From Streptomyces sp. P9-A4 (GTDB taxonomy: Bacteria; Actinomycetota; Actinomycetes; Streptomycetales; Streptomycetaceae): DNA of 64,000 nucleotides. The notes beneath the pieces are model-generated. The model saw only the letters and a program-made list of their open reading frames with translations, made no database searches and was not told the origin of the DNA. Each line of letters starts with the position of its first letter. Within the stretch, counting starts at the first letter, position 1. The translations under genes and the position numbers were made by a program. This document shows, piece after piece, positions 1 to 8,391 of the stretch. The stretch lies in the NCBI RefSeq assembly GCF_036634195.1, contig NZ_JAZIFY010000001.1:4846501-4910500 (forward strand). Direction: 5' to 3'.

Positions 1-314
1 TGGAGGTCCTGCCGCTGACCCACATCCGCGGGCGTTCGCTGCACGACGCGTTCGTCATCGTGGACGAGGCCCAGTCCCTGGAGCGGAACGTCCTGTTGAC
101 CGTTCTGTCCCGTATCGGGGCGAATTCGCGGGTCGTCCTGACCCATGACGTCGCCCAGCGGGACAACCTCCGGGTCGGCCGGTACGACGGAGTCGTCGCC
201 GTGGTCGAGAAACTGAAGGGGCATCCGCTCTTCGCGCACGTCACGCTCACCCGTTCCGAACGCTCCCAGATCGCCGCGCTCGTGACGGAGATGCTGGAGG
301 ACGGTCAGATCTGA
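1..314 (+). CDS. phoH: PhoH-family ATPase, C-terminal part (5' end outside window)
   Basis: This is the last 103 or so codons of a PhoH-like P-loop ATPase, read in the frame that gives [20 protein letters not shown] at the window edge and ends with TGA at 312-314. The Walker B segment FVIVDEAQ is visible, followed by a region typical of PhoH ([12 protein letters not shown]). The family is a cytoplasmic ATPase related to superfamily I helicases, often linked to RNA metabolism; the substrate is not known. The Walker A motif lies upstream of the window. The stop codon sits inside an 18-bp perfect palindrome, and a strong hairpin follows at 351-388. Confidence 0.88.
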   Translation, partial: EVLPLTHIRGRSLHDAFVIVDEAQSLERNVLLTVLSRIGANSRVVLTHDVAQRDNLRVGRYDGVVAVVEKLKGHPLFAHVTLTRSERSQIAALVTEMLEDGQI

Positions 315-350
315 CCGTTTCGTACCCTTCTGTACGCGTACGGAAGTTGG

Positions 351-388
351 CGCCGCCCGGCGAAGCCGATGAGCTTAGCCGGGCGGCG
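351..388 (+). terminator. GC-rich hairpin downstream of phoH
   Basis: CGCCGCCCGGC (351-361) pairs perfectly with GCCGGGCGGCG (378-388). Inside the loop AAGC (363-366) pairs with GCTT (373-376). There is no T-tract, which is usual for Streptomyces terminators. It probably ends the phoH transcript; it could also be part of the leader of the next gene. Confidence 0.5.
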
Positions 389-691
389 TCGCGCTGTCCG
401 CCGTATCTTCCAAAACACCTGCCCCTGCCGGGGTGTGAGCTTTCACACGCAGGATGGAATTGCCTTGCGGTGTGGCGGTCCGGCAAAGTCTTGCTTCCGT
501 CAGGCCCCGCATACGGCACCCGTGCACCTTCAGGTCGCACCAGCACCACACAACTCAACAACCGTCCGCCGTATGCCGCCCACAGCACCACGGGCCAGTG
601 TCTCCTGTGACCTCTTATGTCGGAGACCAGCGCCAGGGGCACGATTTCGCCCGCGTGGTCACCTGTGCGGGCGATGCTGGAAGGAAACCGT
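389..691 (+). promoter_or_regulatory. Long leader of lytic transglycosylase gene, possibly a riboswitch
   Basis: About 300 nt without a plausible gene precede the transglycosylase. Visible structure includes an inverted repeat GTGTGA-GCTT-TCACAC (433-448) and a helix TTGCC (460-464) with GGCAA (482-486). The latter is followed by CCGTCAGGCCCCGCATACGGC at 497-517 (split here as CCGTCAGGCC then CCGCATACGGC). The CCGTCAG block and the GGATGGAAT block at 452-460 loosely resemble conserved pieces of the ydaO-type c-di-AMP riboswitch, a class known upstream of cell-wall hydrolases in Streptomyces. I cannot fold the whole motif by eye, so this is a candidate only. Confidence 0.35.
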
Positions 692-1393
692 GTGAGCCGG
701 ATCTCGGTCCGGGGATTCGCGGTGGCTTCGGCCACTGCGGTCACCACCGTCGGCGCCGTCGTGGGCGTTGCGTCGGGTAACGCCGTTCAGCCCTCGGACG
801 ACAACTTCGAGGCCACCGCGGCCGACACCACGCTGCTCGCGGACATTCCCGCGGGCGAGCAGGCCCAGGTACAGGTCTCGTCCCTCGCGGAGCAGGCCGA
901 TGTCCAGGCCGCCGCCGCGGACACCGCCGCGAAGAAGTCCGCCGAGGAATCGGCCCGTCTTCGCGCGGCGAAGGACGCCGAGGCGAAGAAGGAGGCGGCC
1001 GACAAGGCGGCCAAGGCCGAGAAGGAGCGCAAGGAGGCCGAGGAGCGCGCGAGCCGCGACTCCGTCCGCGACGCCTCGTCCTTCTCCGCGCAGGGCTCCT
1101 ACACGGTCGCCGAAGTCAAGGCGATCGCCCGCCAGATGGTCCCGGCCTCGCAGTTCCAGTGCTTCAGCAACATCGTGAACCACGAGTCGACCTGGAACTA
1201 CCTCGCGGTCAACCGGTCCTCGGGCGCCTACGGACTCGTGCAGGCCCTCCCGGGCAGCAAGATGTCGACGGCGGGCGCCGACTGGCAGACCAACCCGGCC
1301 ACCCAGATCAAGTGGGGCCTCAACTACATGGACTCCAAGTACGGCAGCCCCTGCGGCGCCTGGACGTTCTGGCAGGCCAACCGCTGGTACTAG
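692..1393 (+). CDS. Secreted lytic transglycosylase (SLT domain)
   Basis: The protein (233 aa) starts with a signal-peptide-like segment (MSRISVRGFAVASATAVTTV), then a helical Lys/Glu/Ala-rich coiled-coil stretch at about residues 80-130. A C-terminal goose-lysozyme-like SLT domain follows, with the catalytic-Glu context NHESTWNYLAVNRSSGAYGL and the Cys-containing end SPCGAWTFWQANRWY. It likely cleaves peptidoglycan glycan strands outside the membrane. I chose GTG 692 because GGAAGGA at 679-685 lies 6 nt upstream; in-frame ATGs at 617 and 674 would prepend residues that spoil the signal peptide. The long leader suggests RNA-level control. A strong terminator follows at 1416-1448. Confidence 0.85.
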   Translation: MSRISVRGFAVASATAVTTVGAVVGVASGNAVQPSDDNFEATAADTTLLADIPAGEQAQVQVSSLAEQADVQAAAADTAAKKSAEESARLRAAKDAEAKKEAADKAAKAEKERKEAEERASRDSVRDASSFSAQGSYTVAEVKAIARQMVPASQFQCFSNIVNHESTWNYLAVNRSSGAYGLVQALPGSKMSTAGADWQTNPATQIKWGLNYMDSKYGSPCGAWTFWQANRWY

Positions 1394-1415
1394 TACCGGC
1401 CGCGCTCAACCTTCG

Positions 1416-1448
1416 GAAGCCCCTCGCCGTCCTACGGTGAGGGGCTTC
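1416..1448 (+). terminator. Intrinsic terminator after transglycosylase gene
   Basis: GAAGCCCCTCGCCGT (1416-1430) pairs with ACGGTGAGGGGCTTC (1434-1448) with one G-T wobble and a 3-nt loop, followed by a short T run (TTG...TATTTT). Confidence 0.85.
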
Positions 1449-1522
1449 TTGCGTGTATTTTCGGAGTTCCACGGCCTCGGGGGAGCCGTCGGAACGGAGT
1501 CGGCGGGGGGATGAGGAAAGAG

Positions 1523-3028
1523 ATGTCGAGAGTGCCAGGGTGGCTGGGACGGCTGGGCGAGAGCCTGAGCCGCATGGGCGAACGACTCGACGAGCGCCGG
1601 GCCGAGGCGGAACGGGACGACCCGCTCGGCCCGCCGTATCCGGCCCCGTCGTACGACACCCCGTACGACACCTCCTCGCCCGGGGACGGCCGCGACCGTC
1701 CCCGGAACGGCCGTACGCGACCGGTCGACGGAACCGTCCGCGGCACGGCCGCCGCCGGCCCCGACACGGACCCGGACACCGCCGCCCCCCTCCCGGAGGC
1801 GACGGCCGTCGCGACCGCCGAGTCGGGCCGCTCCGTCCCCGCGCCCCCCTCCTACGCGCCGGCGGTCGCCGCCCGGCCCGACCCCGTCGCCGCCATTCCC
1901 TGGGGCATGCGGGTGGCCGCGGAGGCGAGCTGGCGCCTCCTCGTCTTCGCCGGCACGGTCTGGGTGCTGATGAAGGTGATCAGCTCCGTGCAGCTGGTCG
2001 TCCTCGCCTTCGTCGCCGCCCTCCTCGTCACCGCCCTGCTCCAGCCCACCGTGGCGATGCTGCGGAGGAAGGGCCTGCCGCGCGGGCTCGCCACCGCCAT
2101 CACCGCCGTCTCCGGCTTCGTCGTGATGGGGCTGGTCGGCTGGTTCGTGGTCTGGCAGGTGATGGACAACATCGACAACCTGACCGACCAGGTCAGGGAC
2201 GGCATCGAGGAGCTCAAGCGCTGGCTCCTCGACAGCCCGTTCCATGTGACCGAGCGCCAGATCAACGACATCGCCAAGAACCTCAGCGACTCGATCGGCT
2301 CCAACGCCGAGCAGATCACCTCCGCCGGACTCCAGGGCGTGACCGTGCTCGTCGAGGCGATGACCGGCATGCTGCTCGCGATGTTCTCGACCCTCTTCCT
2401 GCTGTACGACGGGAAGAAGGTCTGGGAGTGGACGCTCAAGCTGGTGCCCGCCCAGGCCCGGCCGGGCGTGGCCGGAGCGGGGCCGCGCGCCTGGCGCACC
2501 CTCACCGCCTATGTGCGCGGCACGGTGCTCGTGGCCCTCATCGACGCCGTGTTCATCGGTCTCGGGCTCTGGTTCCTCGATGTGCCGATGGCCGTGCCGC
2601 TCGCCGTCTTCATCTTCCTCTTCGCCTTCATCCCGCTGGTCGGCGCCGTCGTCTCCGGCGCCCTCGCGGTGGTCGTCGCCCTGGTCACCAACGGGCCGTT
2701 CACGGCCCTGATGGTGGTCGTCGTGGTCCTCGCCGTGCAGCAGATCGAGGGGCATGTGCTCCAGCCGTTCATCCTCGGCCGCGCGGTACGGGTCCATCCG
2801 CTGGCCGTCGTCCTCGCGGTCGCGGCCGGCGGTCTGACCGCAGGCATCGGGGGCGCCGTGGTCGCGGTCCCGTTGGTCGCCGTCGCCAACACGGTGGTCG
2901 GCTATCTGCGCGCGTACAGCACGGAACAGGCGCTGCGCGGCACGCCGGAGCCGCGCGGGGCGACCGCGTTCGAGGTGGCGCCGACGCCCGCCCCGGGCAT
3001 GCTCGCCGCCAAGGGGGAGACCGAGTGA
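1523..3028 (+). CDS. AI-2E family (PerM/YdiK-type) transporter
   Basis: A 501-aa integral membrane protein. After a hydrophilic, Pro/Asp-rich N-terminal extension of about 120 residues comes the AI-2E_transport domain: paired helices (LLVFAGTVWVLMKVISSVQL, VVLAFVAALLVTALL), a soluble central region (VMDNIDNLTDQVRDGIEELK) and a C-terminal helix cluster including GHVLQPFILGRAV, the typical family signature. The family exports small molecules or ions; the substrate here is unknown. Start ATG 1523 has GAGGAAAG just upstream; ATG 1511 in the same frame is an alternative. The stop overlaps the start of the next gene by 4 bp (GTGA), so the two are translationally coupled. Confidence 0.85.
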   Translation: MSRVPGWLGRLGESLSRMGERLDERRAEAERDDPLGPPYPAPSYDTPYDTSSPGDGRDRPRNGRTRPVDGTVRGTAAAGPDTDPDTAAPLPEATAVATAESGRSVPAPPSYAPAVAARPDPVAAIPWGMRVAAEASWRLLVFAGTVWVLMKVISSVQLVVLAFVAALLVTALLQPTVAMLRRKGLPRGLATAITAVSGFVVMGLVGWFVVWQVMDNIDNLTDQVRDGIEELKRWLLDSPFHVTERQINDIAKNLSDSIGSNAEQITSAGLQGVTVLVEAMTGMLLAMFSTLFLLYDGKKVWEWTLKLVPAQARPGVAGAGPRAWRTLTAYVRGTVLVALIDAVFIGLGLWFLDVPMAVPLAVFIFLFAFIPLVGAVVSGALAVVVALVTNGPFTALMVVVVVLAVQQIEGHVLQPFILGRAVRVHPLAVVLAVAAGGLTAGIGGAVVAVPLVAVANTVVGYLRAYSTEQALRGTPEPRGATAFEVAPTPAPGMLAAKGETE

Positions 3029-3699
3029 TCTCGGAGCCGGAGCTCGACGGGGGGACCGGTTTCGAGGTCTACGAGGTGGTGGCGGAGGAGCGCCCGCCCC
3101 GCCCGCCCCGCGCCCGCCCCCCGTGGCTGTGGGCGCTCGGCGGAGCGGTGCTGGCCTCGGCGGTCTGGGGCGGCGGGCTCTACGCGTACGGGCAGCGGAC
3201 GGAGCCGGGGCCGGACATGCGGGGGTACCGGCAGGTGGAGAGCCTCTGCGGTACGGCGAAGCTGAAGGCGCTCTCCGGCATCCTGGGCGAGCGGAGCGAG
3301 GACGGTGTCGGCCCCGAGATGGACGACCCGGCCGTGCACCGGTCGTCCTGCTCGATGACCTTCGGGTCCCCGGACAACGGATACAGCCTGACCGTCATGT
3401 ACACGCTGCACAAGGTGACCGATCCGGGCCCGGAGTTCGCGGCGCGGGCGAAGTACATGGACCTCACCAAGGCGATCGACGGCATCGGGGAACAGGCCTT
3501 CTTCGAGGATCGCGACGGAGACGGCGGGGAGTTCAGCGTGCTCGACGGCCAGATCGAGATCTCCATGTCCCTGTACCGGCAGTACAACAATGATCCGGAC
3601 GGGTCGCTGATCGAACCCAAGGCGCCGGTCGACCTCTCCGGGATCGAGGTCCCGATGTCCCAGGACGTGCTGAGCCTGATGGACGCGCTCAGGAAATGA
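3025..3699 (+). CDS. Single-pass membrane-anchored hypothetical protein
   Basis: The 224-aa product begins at GTG 3025 inside the stop of the transporter gene, with AAGGGGGAGA at 3011-3020 as ribosome binding site. It has a cytoplasmic N-terminus rich in Glu and Pro, one transmembrane segment (WLWALGGAVLASAVWGGGLY, about residues 36-55) and an extracytoplasmic domain with two Cys residues (ESLCGTAKL, HRSSCSMTF). The domain resembles DUF3558-like extracytoplasmic proteins of actinomycetes only in general shape; I do not recognise a function. Tight coupling to the transporter suggests a shared role. It converges on ahpD across a strong terminator. Confidence 0.75.
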   Translation: MISEPELDGGTGFEVYEVVAEERPPRPPRARPPWLWALGGAVLASAVWGGGLYAYGQRTEPGPDMRGYRQVESLCGTAKLKALSGILGERSEDGVGPEMDDPAVHRSSCSMTFGSPDNGYSLTVMYTLHKVTDPGPEFAARAKYMDLTKAIDGIGEQAFFEDRDGDGGEFSVLDGQIEISMSLYRQYNNDPDGSLIEPKAPVDLSGIEVPMSQDVLSLMDALRK

Positions 3700-3701
3700 C
3701 G

Positions 3702-3736
3702 GAAGGGCCCCGGGGCTCGAAGCCCCGGGGCCCTTC
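3702..3736. terminator. Bidirectional terminator between convergent genes
   Basis: GAAGGGCCCCGGGGCT (3702-3717) and AGCCCCGGGGCCCTTC (3721-3736) form a perfect 16-bp stem with a CGA loop. It serves the membrane protein gene on the plus strand and ahpD on the minus strand. Confidence 0.88.
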
Positions 3737-3750
3737 TCGTACGGCTCCGC

Positions 3751-4287
3751 CTACTCGGCGGCGAGCACCGCTTCGGCGTCGAGCGTGACGCCGACCGCCT
3801 GGATCACCGCGGCGATCTTCACGGCCTCCTGGATCGTGGCACGGTCGACACCGGCCTGGCGCAGGACCTGCTCGTGCGAGTCCAGGCACTGGCCGCAGCC
3901 GTTGATCGCGGAGACGGCCAGCGACCACAGCTCGAAGTCGACCTTCTCGACGCCCGGGTTGCCGATGACGTTCATCCGCAGACCGGCGCGCAGCGTCCCG
4001 TACTCGGGGTCCGACAGCAGGTGCCGGGTCCGGTAGAAGACGTTGTTCATCGCCATGATCGCGGCGGCGGACTTGGCCGCCTGGTACGCCTCGGGCTTCA
4101 GGTTCGCCTGGGCCTCGGGCTCCAGCTCCCGGAGGACCTTCGGCGAGCGCGAGGCGATCGCGCAGGCCAGGACGGTGCCCCAGAGCTGCTGCTGCGGCAG
4201 CTCGCTGTTGCCGATGACCGAACCGAGGTTCAGCTTCAGGTCCTTGGCGAAGTCCGGTATGGCGGACTTGAGTTCGTCGAGCGCCAT
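3751..4287 (-). CDS. ahpD: Alkyl hydroperoxidase D
   Basis: A 178-aa AhpD with the active-site motif [12 protein letters not shown] (Cys131, Cys134, His138), matching the Cys-x-x-Cys and His arrangement known from Mycobacterium AhpD. The protein is a thioredoxin-like disulfide reductase that recycles AhpC in actinobacteria, which lack AhpF. It starts with ATG 7 nt after the ahpC stop, so the two form an operon read leftwards from the ahpC promoter and are presumably induced with it by OxyR under peroxide stress. Confidence 0.95.
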   Translation of the reverse strand: MALDELKSAIPDFAKDLKLNLGSVIGNSELPQQQLWGTVLACAIASRSPKVLRELEPEAQANLKPEAYQAAKSAAAIMAMNNVFYRTRHLLSDPEYGTLRAGLRMNVIGNPGVEKVDFELWSLAVSAINGCGQCLDSHEQVLRQAGVDRATIQEAVKIAAVIQAVGVTLDAEAVLAAE

Positions 4288-4293
4288 GTCAGA

Positions 4294-4848
4294 TCACTCG
4301 CCCGACAGGAGGGCGGCGGCGTCGAGGGTGCCCTCGCCCTTGTTCCAGTTGCACGGGCACAGCTCGTCGGTCTGCAGGGCGTCGAGGACCCGCAGGACCT
4401 CCTTGGGGTTACGGCCGACGGAGCCGGCGGTCACCATGGTGAACTGGATCTCGTTGTTCGGGTCCACGATGAAGACGGCACGCTGGGCGAAGCCGTCCTC
4501 GCCCCGGACGCCGCAGTCGCTCATGAGCTCGTGCTTCGAGTCGGCGAGCATCGGGAAGGGCAGGTCACGCAGGTCGGCGTGGTCCTTGCGCCAGGCGTGG
4601 TGCACGAACTCGGAGTCGCCGGAGACGCCGAGGATCTGGGCGTCGCGGTCCGCGAACTCGTCGTTCAGCTTGCCGAACGCGGCGATCTCGGTGGGGCAGA
4701 CGAAGGTGAAGTCCTTCGGCCAGAAGAACACCACGCGCCACTTGCCCTCGTAGGCCTTGTGGTCGATCTGCTCGAACTCCTTGCCGCTCTCCAGCGACAC
4801 GCAGGCGGTCAGGTCGTAGGCGGGGAACTTGTCACCGACAGTGAGCAC
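4294..4848 (-). CDS. ahpC: Alkyl hydroperoxide reductase C (2-Cys peroxiredoxin)
   Basis: The product (184 aa) reduces hydrogen peroxide and organic hydroperoxides. The peroxidatic cysteine lies in DFTFVCPTE (Cys51) and the resolving cysteine region is DELCPCNWNKG (Cys164, Cys166). I chose GTG 4846-4848 because CAAGGAGAGC directly precedes it and the length matches family members; an upstream in-frame start would add a non-conserved 20-residue leader. It is divergent from oxyR with a 132-bp shared promoter region, the classic Streptomyces arrangement in which OxyR controls ahpCD and itself. Confidence 0.96.
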   Translation of the reverse strand: MLTVGDKFPAYDLTACVSLESGKEFEQIDHKAYEGKWRVVFFWPKDFTFVCPTEIAAFGKLNDEFADRDAQILGVSGDSEFVHHAWRKDHADLRDLPFPMLADSKHELMSDCGVRGEDGFAQRAVFIVDPNNEIQFTMVTAGSVGRNPKEVLRVLDALQTDELCPCNWNKGEGTLDAAALLSGE

Positions 4849-4980
4849 GCGCTCTCCTTGCAGGCAGGAAGGGTCCCTTTTGGGGTCTTCCGTGGGGGTT
4901 GGACGACTCACAGCATGGCACGGAGTGCATTGATCAGTGAAATAGCTAGAGTGGTTCGTGTTGATCGAAGGTGGTTATCA
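4849..4980. promoter_or_regulatory. Divergent ahpC / oxyR promoter region
   Basis: This 132-bp gap lies between the divergent peroxide genes. It contains the AT-richer segment TTGATCAGTGAAATAGCTAG (4930-4949) and a second TTGATC at 4961-4966, so an imperfect TTGATC repeat frames the region. ATAG and CTAG quartets recall the ATAG-N7-CTAT pattern of OxyR sites, but a full site is not clear. Known biology of Streptomyces ahpC-oxyR supports OxyR binding here. Confidence 0.55.
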
Positions 4981-5955
4981 GTGGCATCCCCGTACAGCCC
5001 CCCGCACAGCCCGTACCGAGGCAAACAGCCGAGCCTCTCCCAGCTCAGGGCCTTCGCCGCGGTCGCCGAGCATCTGCACTTCCGCGACGCGGCGGCGGTC
5101 ATCGGCATGAGCCAGCCCGCGCTCTCGGGCGCGGTTTCGGCACTCGAAGAGGCACTCGGTGTCCAGCTCCTTGAGCGTACGACCCGGAAAGTGCTGCTCT
5201 CACCCGCGGGGGAGCGGCTCGCGACGCGCACGCGGGTGGTCCTCGATGCCGTCGCGGAGCTGATGGAGGAGGCGGAGGCCGCCCAGGCGCCCTTCACCGG
5301 GGTGCTGCGACTCGGGGTGATCCCGACGGTCGCGCCCTATCTGCTGCCGACCGTCCTGCGCCTGGTCCACCAGCGCTACCCGGACCTCGACCTCCAGGTC
5401 CACGAGGAGCAGACCTCCTCGCTCCTGGAGGGGCTGACCGCCGGGCGGCTCGACCTGCTGCTGCTCGCCGTACCGCTGGGCGTGCCCGGCGTCACCGAAC
5501 TCCCGCTCTTCGACGAGGACTTCGTCCTGGTCACCCCGCAGGGGCATCCGCTCGCGGGCCGTGACGACATCCCCCGCGAGGCCCTCAGGGAGCTGCGGCT
5601 GCTCCTCCTCGACGAGGGGCACTGCCTGCGCGACCAGGCCCTCGACATCTGCCGGGAGGCGGGGCGCGGCGACGGCGCGGAGGTCACCACCACCGCCGCC
5701 GGGCTCGCCACCCTGGTCCAGCTGGTGGCCGGCGGGCTCGGGGTGACCCTGCTGCCGCGCACCGCCGTGACGGTCGAGACGGCCCGGAACCACGCCCTGT
5801 GGACGGGGCTCTTCGCCGATCCGGCGCCCTCGCGGCGGATCGCCCTCGCGATGCGGGCGGGGGCGGCCCGGCACGCCGAGTTCGAGGAGCTGGCGGAGGA
5901 GCTGCGGGGGGCGATGCGGGGGCTGCCGGTACGCGTGGTGGGCGGCGGTTCCTGA
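4981..5955 (+). CDS. oxyR: LysR-family peroxide sensor OxyR
   Basis: A 324-aa regulator with an N-terminal winged helix (PSLSQLRAFAAVAEHLHFRD, residues about 17-76) and a substrate-binding-like domain. The redox pair is conserved: DEGHCLRDQALDICR gives Cys215 and Cys224, nine residues apart as in E. coli Cys199/Cys208. GTG 4981 is preceded by GAAGGTGG and gives the MAS... N-terminus known in the genus. It activates ahpCD on oxidation. Its stop codon is built into the 5' arm of the terminator at 5938-5985. Confidence 0.95.
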   Translation: MASPYSPPHSPYRGKQPSLSQLRAFAAVAEHLHFRDAAAVIGMSQPALSGAVSALEEALGVQLLERTTRKVLLSPAGERLATRTRVVLDAVAELMEEAEAAQAPFTGVLRLGVIPTVAPYLLPTVLRLVHQRYPDLDLQVHEEQTSSLLEGLTAGRLDLLLLAVPLGVPGVTELPLFDEDFVLVTPQGHPLAGRDDIPREALRELRLLLLDEGHCLRDQALDICREAGRGDGAEVTTTAAGLATLVQLVAGGLGVTLLPRTAVTVETARNHALWTGLFADPAPSRRIALAMRAGAARHAEFEELAEELRGAMRGLPVRVVGGGS

Positions 5956-5985
5956 AACCCCCCGGTGTCAGGAACCGCCGCCCAC
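5938..5985. terminator. Terminator overlapping the oxyR stop codon
   Basis: An 18-bp perfect stem (5938-5955 with 5968-5985) flanks a 12-nt loop. The 5' arm encodes the last residues of OxyR and its TGA. It lies 39 bp from the end of the convergent ABC permease gene and should work on both strands. Confidence 0.85.
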
Positions 5986-6024
5986 CCCGCCGTTCGCGGA
6001 CCTCTCGTACATCCGCCCGGAGGG

Positions 6025-8391
6025 TTACTCCGTGCGCAGCCCGTCCGCGCGCATCAGGCGCCACAGGACCGGCATGCTCAGCAGCGTCACGGCCGCGATC
6101 AGCCCGAGGCCGATCCCGACGACGGGCAGGAACACCCACCAGTCCTGGACCTGCTGCCCGCCCGCCTTCAGCAGGACGATCCCGAGGCCCATCCCGCCCG
6201 CCACGGCGAGGACGAGACCGACGGCGATCGGCACCGCCGTCTGCCACAGCACCGACCAGCCGAGGGTGGAGCGCCGGGTGCCGAAGGCGATGAGCGAGGA
6301 GAGCAGCCGCTTGCGGTCCCTGAGCTGCTCCAGGGTCGTGACCAGCAGTGAGGCCGCGACGAGCAGCATCGTCAGGGTGGAGCCGACCAGGATGCCGGTG
6401 CGGACGCTGGAGAACGCCGCGTCGCGCTCGGTGTCCTTCACGGTGCGCACCCAGGCCGTCGGGTCGATGGCCGCCGCCGTGTTCCACGCGTGGTCGGAGG
6501 CGTCGGGCACCGTAGGGTCGAGCCGGATCATGACCTGCGCGTCGGGCTCTTCGAGCCGGGCGGCGTCGATCGCCTTCGGGGTGGCGAGGACACCGTACTG
6601 GTACATGCCCGTCGGGTCCGGGCGGGAGTCCACGACCTCGGCGTCGGCGGGGACCTGCCACTTCGGCAGCGGGGTGCCCGCCGGGCGCTGCGGGGTGCCC
6701 GGGTGCGGGTCGCGCAGGGCGACCGTGACGCCGGGCCGCGCGGTCCTGGTGACGAAGGAGTCGTCCGGGTTGCCCTGCTTGCCGTGCGAGAGGAACACGA
6801 AGACGTCGCCGTCCGTGCAGGAGGGCAGCGTGGCGAACTCCCTGAGCGAGGCGCAGTCGCCGACCCTGAGCGCGACGGCGGGGGCGAACTCCTCGCCGTT
6901 CTTCAGCGGGCCGGGCCGGTACACCCGTGACTCGATGACACCGACCGCGCCGGCGACCCCCTTGGTCCGCTCGAAGCGGTCGAACATCCCCCGGGCCTCG
7001 GCGGCGGTCGCCGCGTCGGCGCCGAACATGATCTGGGCGCGGGTCGAGTCCTCGCCGGTGGCCATCGTGAAGTCGTTCTCCATCGCCTGGAAGAGCATCT
7101 GGAGCGCGATCGCACCGGTCGCCGCGACGACGATGCCGCTGACCGCGCGGGCCGCCGTACCGCTGCTCAGCTGGAGCCTGCGGACGGCGAGCTGCCAGGC
7201 CACCGGACCGGCGTGCAGCCGCTTCACCCCGGCCTCGACGAGCCACGGCAGGAGCGTGGTGAGGCCGATCAGGGCCAGCGCGGTCCCGGCGGCGACGGTC
7301 ACGGTGTCGATGCTGGTGTCGGCCACGTGGACTTCGCCGATGAGCGGGACGAGCAGGGCGACGCCCGCCGCGAGGAGCAGCAGCCGCCACCACAGCCGCC
7401 GGCGGCGCGGCAGCGAGGTCCGGACGACTCCGAGCGGCTCGATCGCCACCCCGCGCAGCGCGAAGAGGGTGACCACGACCGAGGAGACCGGGACCGAGAG
7501 GAGGGCGAGCGCGGCGAGCGGGGCCATCGGCACGACGTCGGAGGGGAAGGCGTTGACGTCCCAGATCGTGAAGGCGCCGGCGAACTGCCGGGCCACCGCG
7601 AAGAGTCCGAGGCCCACGAGGAGGCCGAGCAGCGCGCCCGCGAGGGATTCGCCGGCCGCGATCCGCCGGGTCATGGCGGTGTCGGCGCCGACCAGCCGGA
7701 GCGCGGCGAGCCGCCGGTCGCGCTGCTCGCCGCCGAAGCGGACGGCGGTCGCGATGAAGACGAGCACGGGGAGGAGCAGGACGACGCAGGCGACGACGAC
7801 GAGGAGGATGAGGAAGGCGTTCATCGGTTCCTCGGGCACCGACCAGCCGTAGCGGACGCCGCGTCCGTCGAAGTTGCTGTCGTCGAGGAAGCCGACATGG
7901 GCGACGTACCGGAGGTCGGCCGGGCCGATGAGTCCGTCCTGCCCGATCGTCCCGGTCACCTCGTAGGGGAGCCGCTCCTTGAGAAGGGCGCCCTCGGGGG
8001 AGTCGAGCAGGTCGCGGAGCGCGGGGGACACCAGCATCTCGCCGAGCCCGGGGAACGCGGTGGCACCCGGCGGGACCGGGGGCGCGTCGCCCTCGGGGCG
8101 CAGCAGCAGACCGGAGACGACCTCGTCGCGGTAGACGGTGTTCCGGGTGAGGTGGAGAAAGGAGTCGGGCCGGGGGGAGGTGACCTGTTCGCTGCCGTCG
8201 ACGGCGCGGACCGACTCCCTCACCTCCCGCTGGAAGAGCATGTTCGGGAAGGAGGCGGCGAGCAGCAGCAGGGCCACGCCGAAGCCGACGCCGGTCGCGG
8301 TGAGCAGGGTGCGGAGCAGGCCGGAGCGGCCTCCGGTGACCGCGAACCGGGCGCCGAGCCCCAGGTCGCGGGCCCAGGTGCGGAGCGTCAT
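6025..8391 (-). CDS. FtsX-like ABC transporter permease
   Basis: A 788-aa permease with the MacB/FtsX layout: one helix near residue 20-45 (LLRTLLTATGVGFGVALLLL), a large extracytoplasmic domain, then blocks of FtsX transmembrane helices around residues 230-350 (LILLVVVACVVLLLPVLVFI) and 650-780 (LVGSTLTMLLVAASLLVTTL; WWVFLPVVGIGLGLIAAVTL). It has two FtsX domains, usual for actinobacterial permeases of this size. The start ATG overlaps the stop of the ATPase gene by 4 bp. The substrate is unknown; such PadR-linked exporters often handle peptides, lipids or antimicrobials. Confidence 0.88.
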   Translation of the reverse strand: MTLRTWARDLGLGARFAVTGGRSGLLRTLLTATGVGFGVALLLLAASFPNMLFQREVRESVRAVDGSEQVTSPRPDSFLHLTRNTVYRDEVVSGLLLRPEGDAPPVPPGATAFPGLGEMLVSPALRDLLDSPEGALLKERLPYEVTGTIGQDGLIGPADLRYVAHVGFLDDSNFDGRGVRYGWSVPEEPMNAFLILLVVVACVVLLLPVLVFIATAVRFGGEQRDRRLAALRLVGADTAMTRRIAAGESLAGALLGLLVGLGLFAVARQFAGAFTIWDVNAFPSDVVPMAPLAALALLSVPVSSVVVTLFALRGVAIEPLGVVRTSLPRRRRLWWRLLLLAAGVALLVPLIGEVHVADTSIDTVTVAAGTALALIGLTTLLPWLVEAGVKRLHAGPVAWQLAVRRLQLSSGTAARAVSGIVVAATGAIALQMLFQAMENDFTMATGEDSTRAQIMFGADAATAAEARGMFDRFERTKGVAGAVGVIESRVYRPGPLKNGEEFAPAVALRVGDCASLREFATLPSCTDGDVFVFLSHGKQGNPDDSFVTRTARPGVTVALRDPHPGTPQRPAGTPLPKWQVPADAEVVDSRPDPTGMYQYGVLATPKAIDAARLEEPDAQVMIRLDPTVPDASDHAWNTAAAIDPTAWVRTVKDTERDAAFSSVRTGILVGSTLTMLLVAASLLVTTLEQLRDRKRLLSSLIAFGTRRSTLGWSVLWQTAVPIAVGLVLAVAGGMGLGIVLLKAGGQQVQDWWVFLPVVGIGLGLIAAVTLLSMPVLWRLMRADGLRTE

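Noticed and set aside
3874..4980. In-frame extension upstream of oxyR
   Set aside because: Antisense to ahpD and ahpC; the GTG at 4981 has a ribosome site and gives the family N-terminus.
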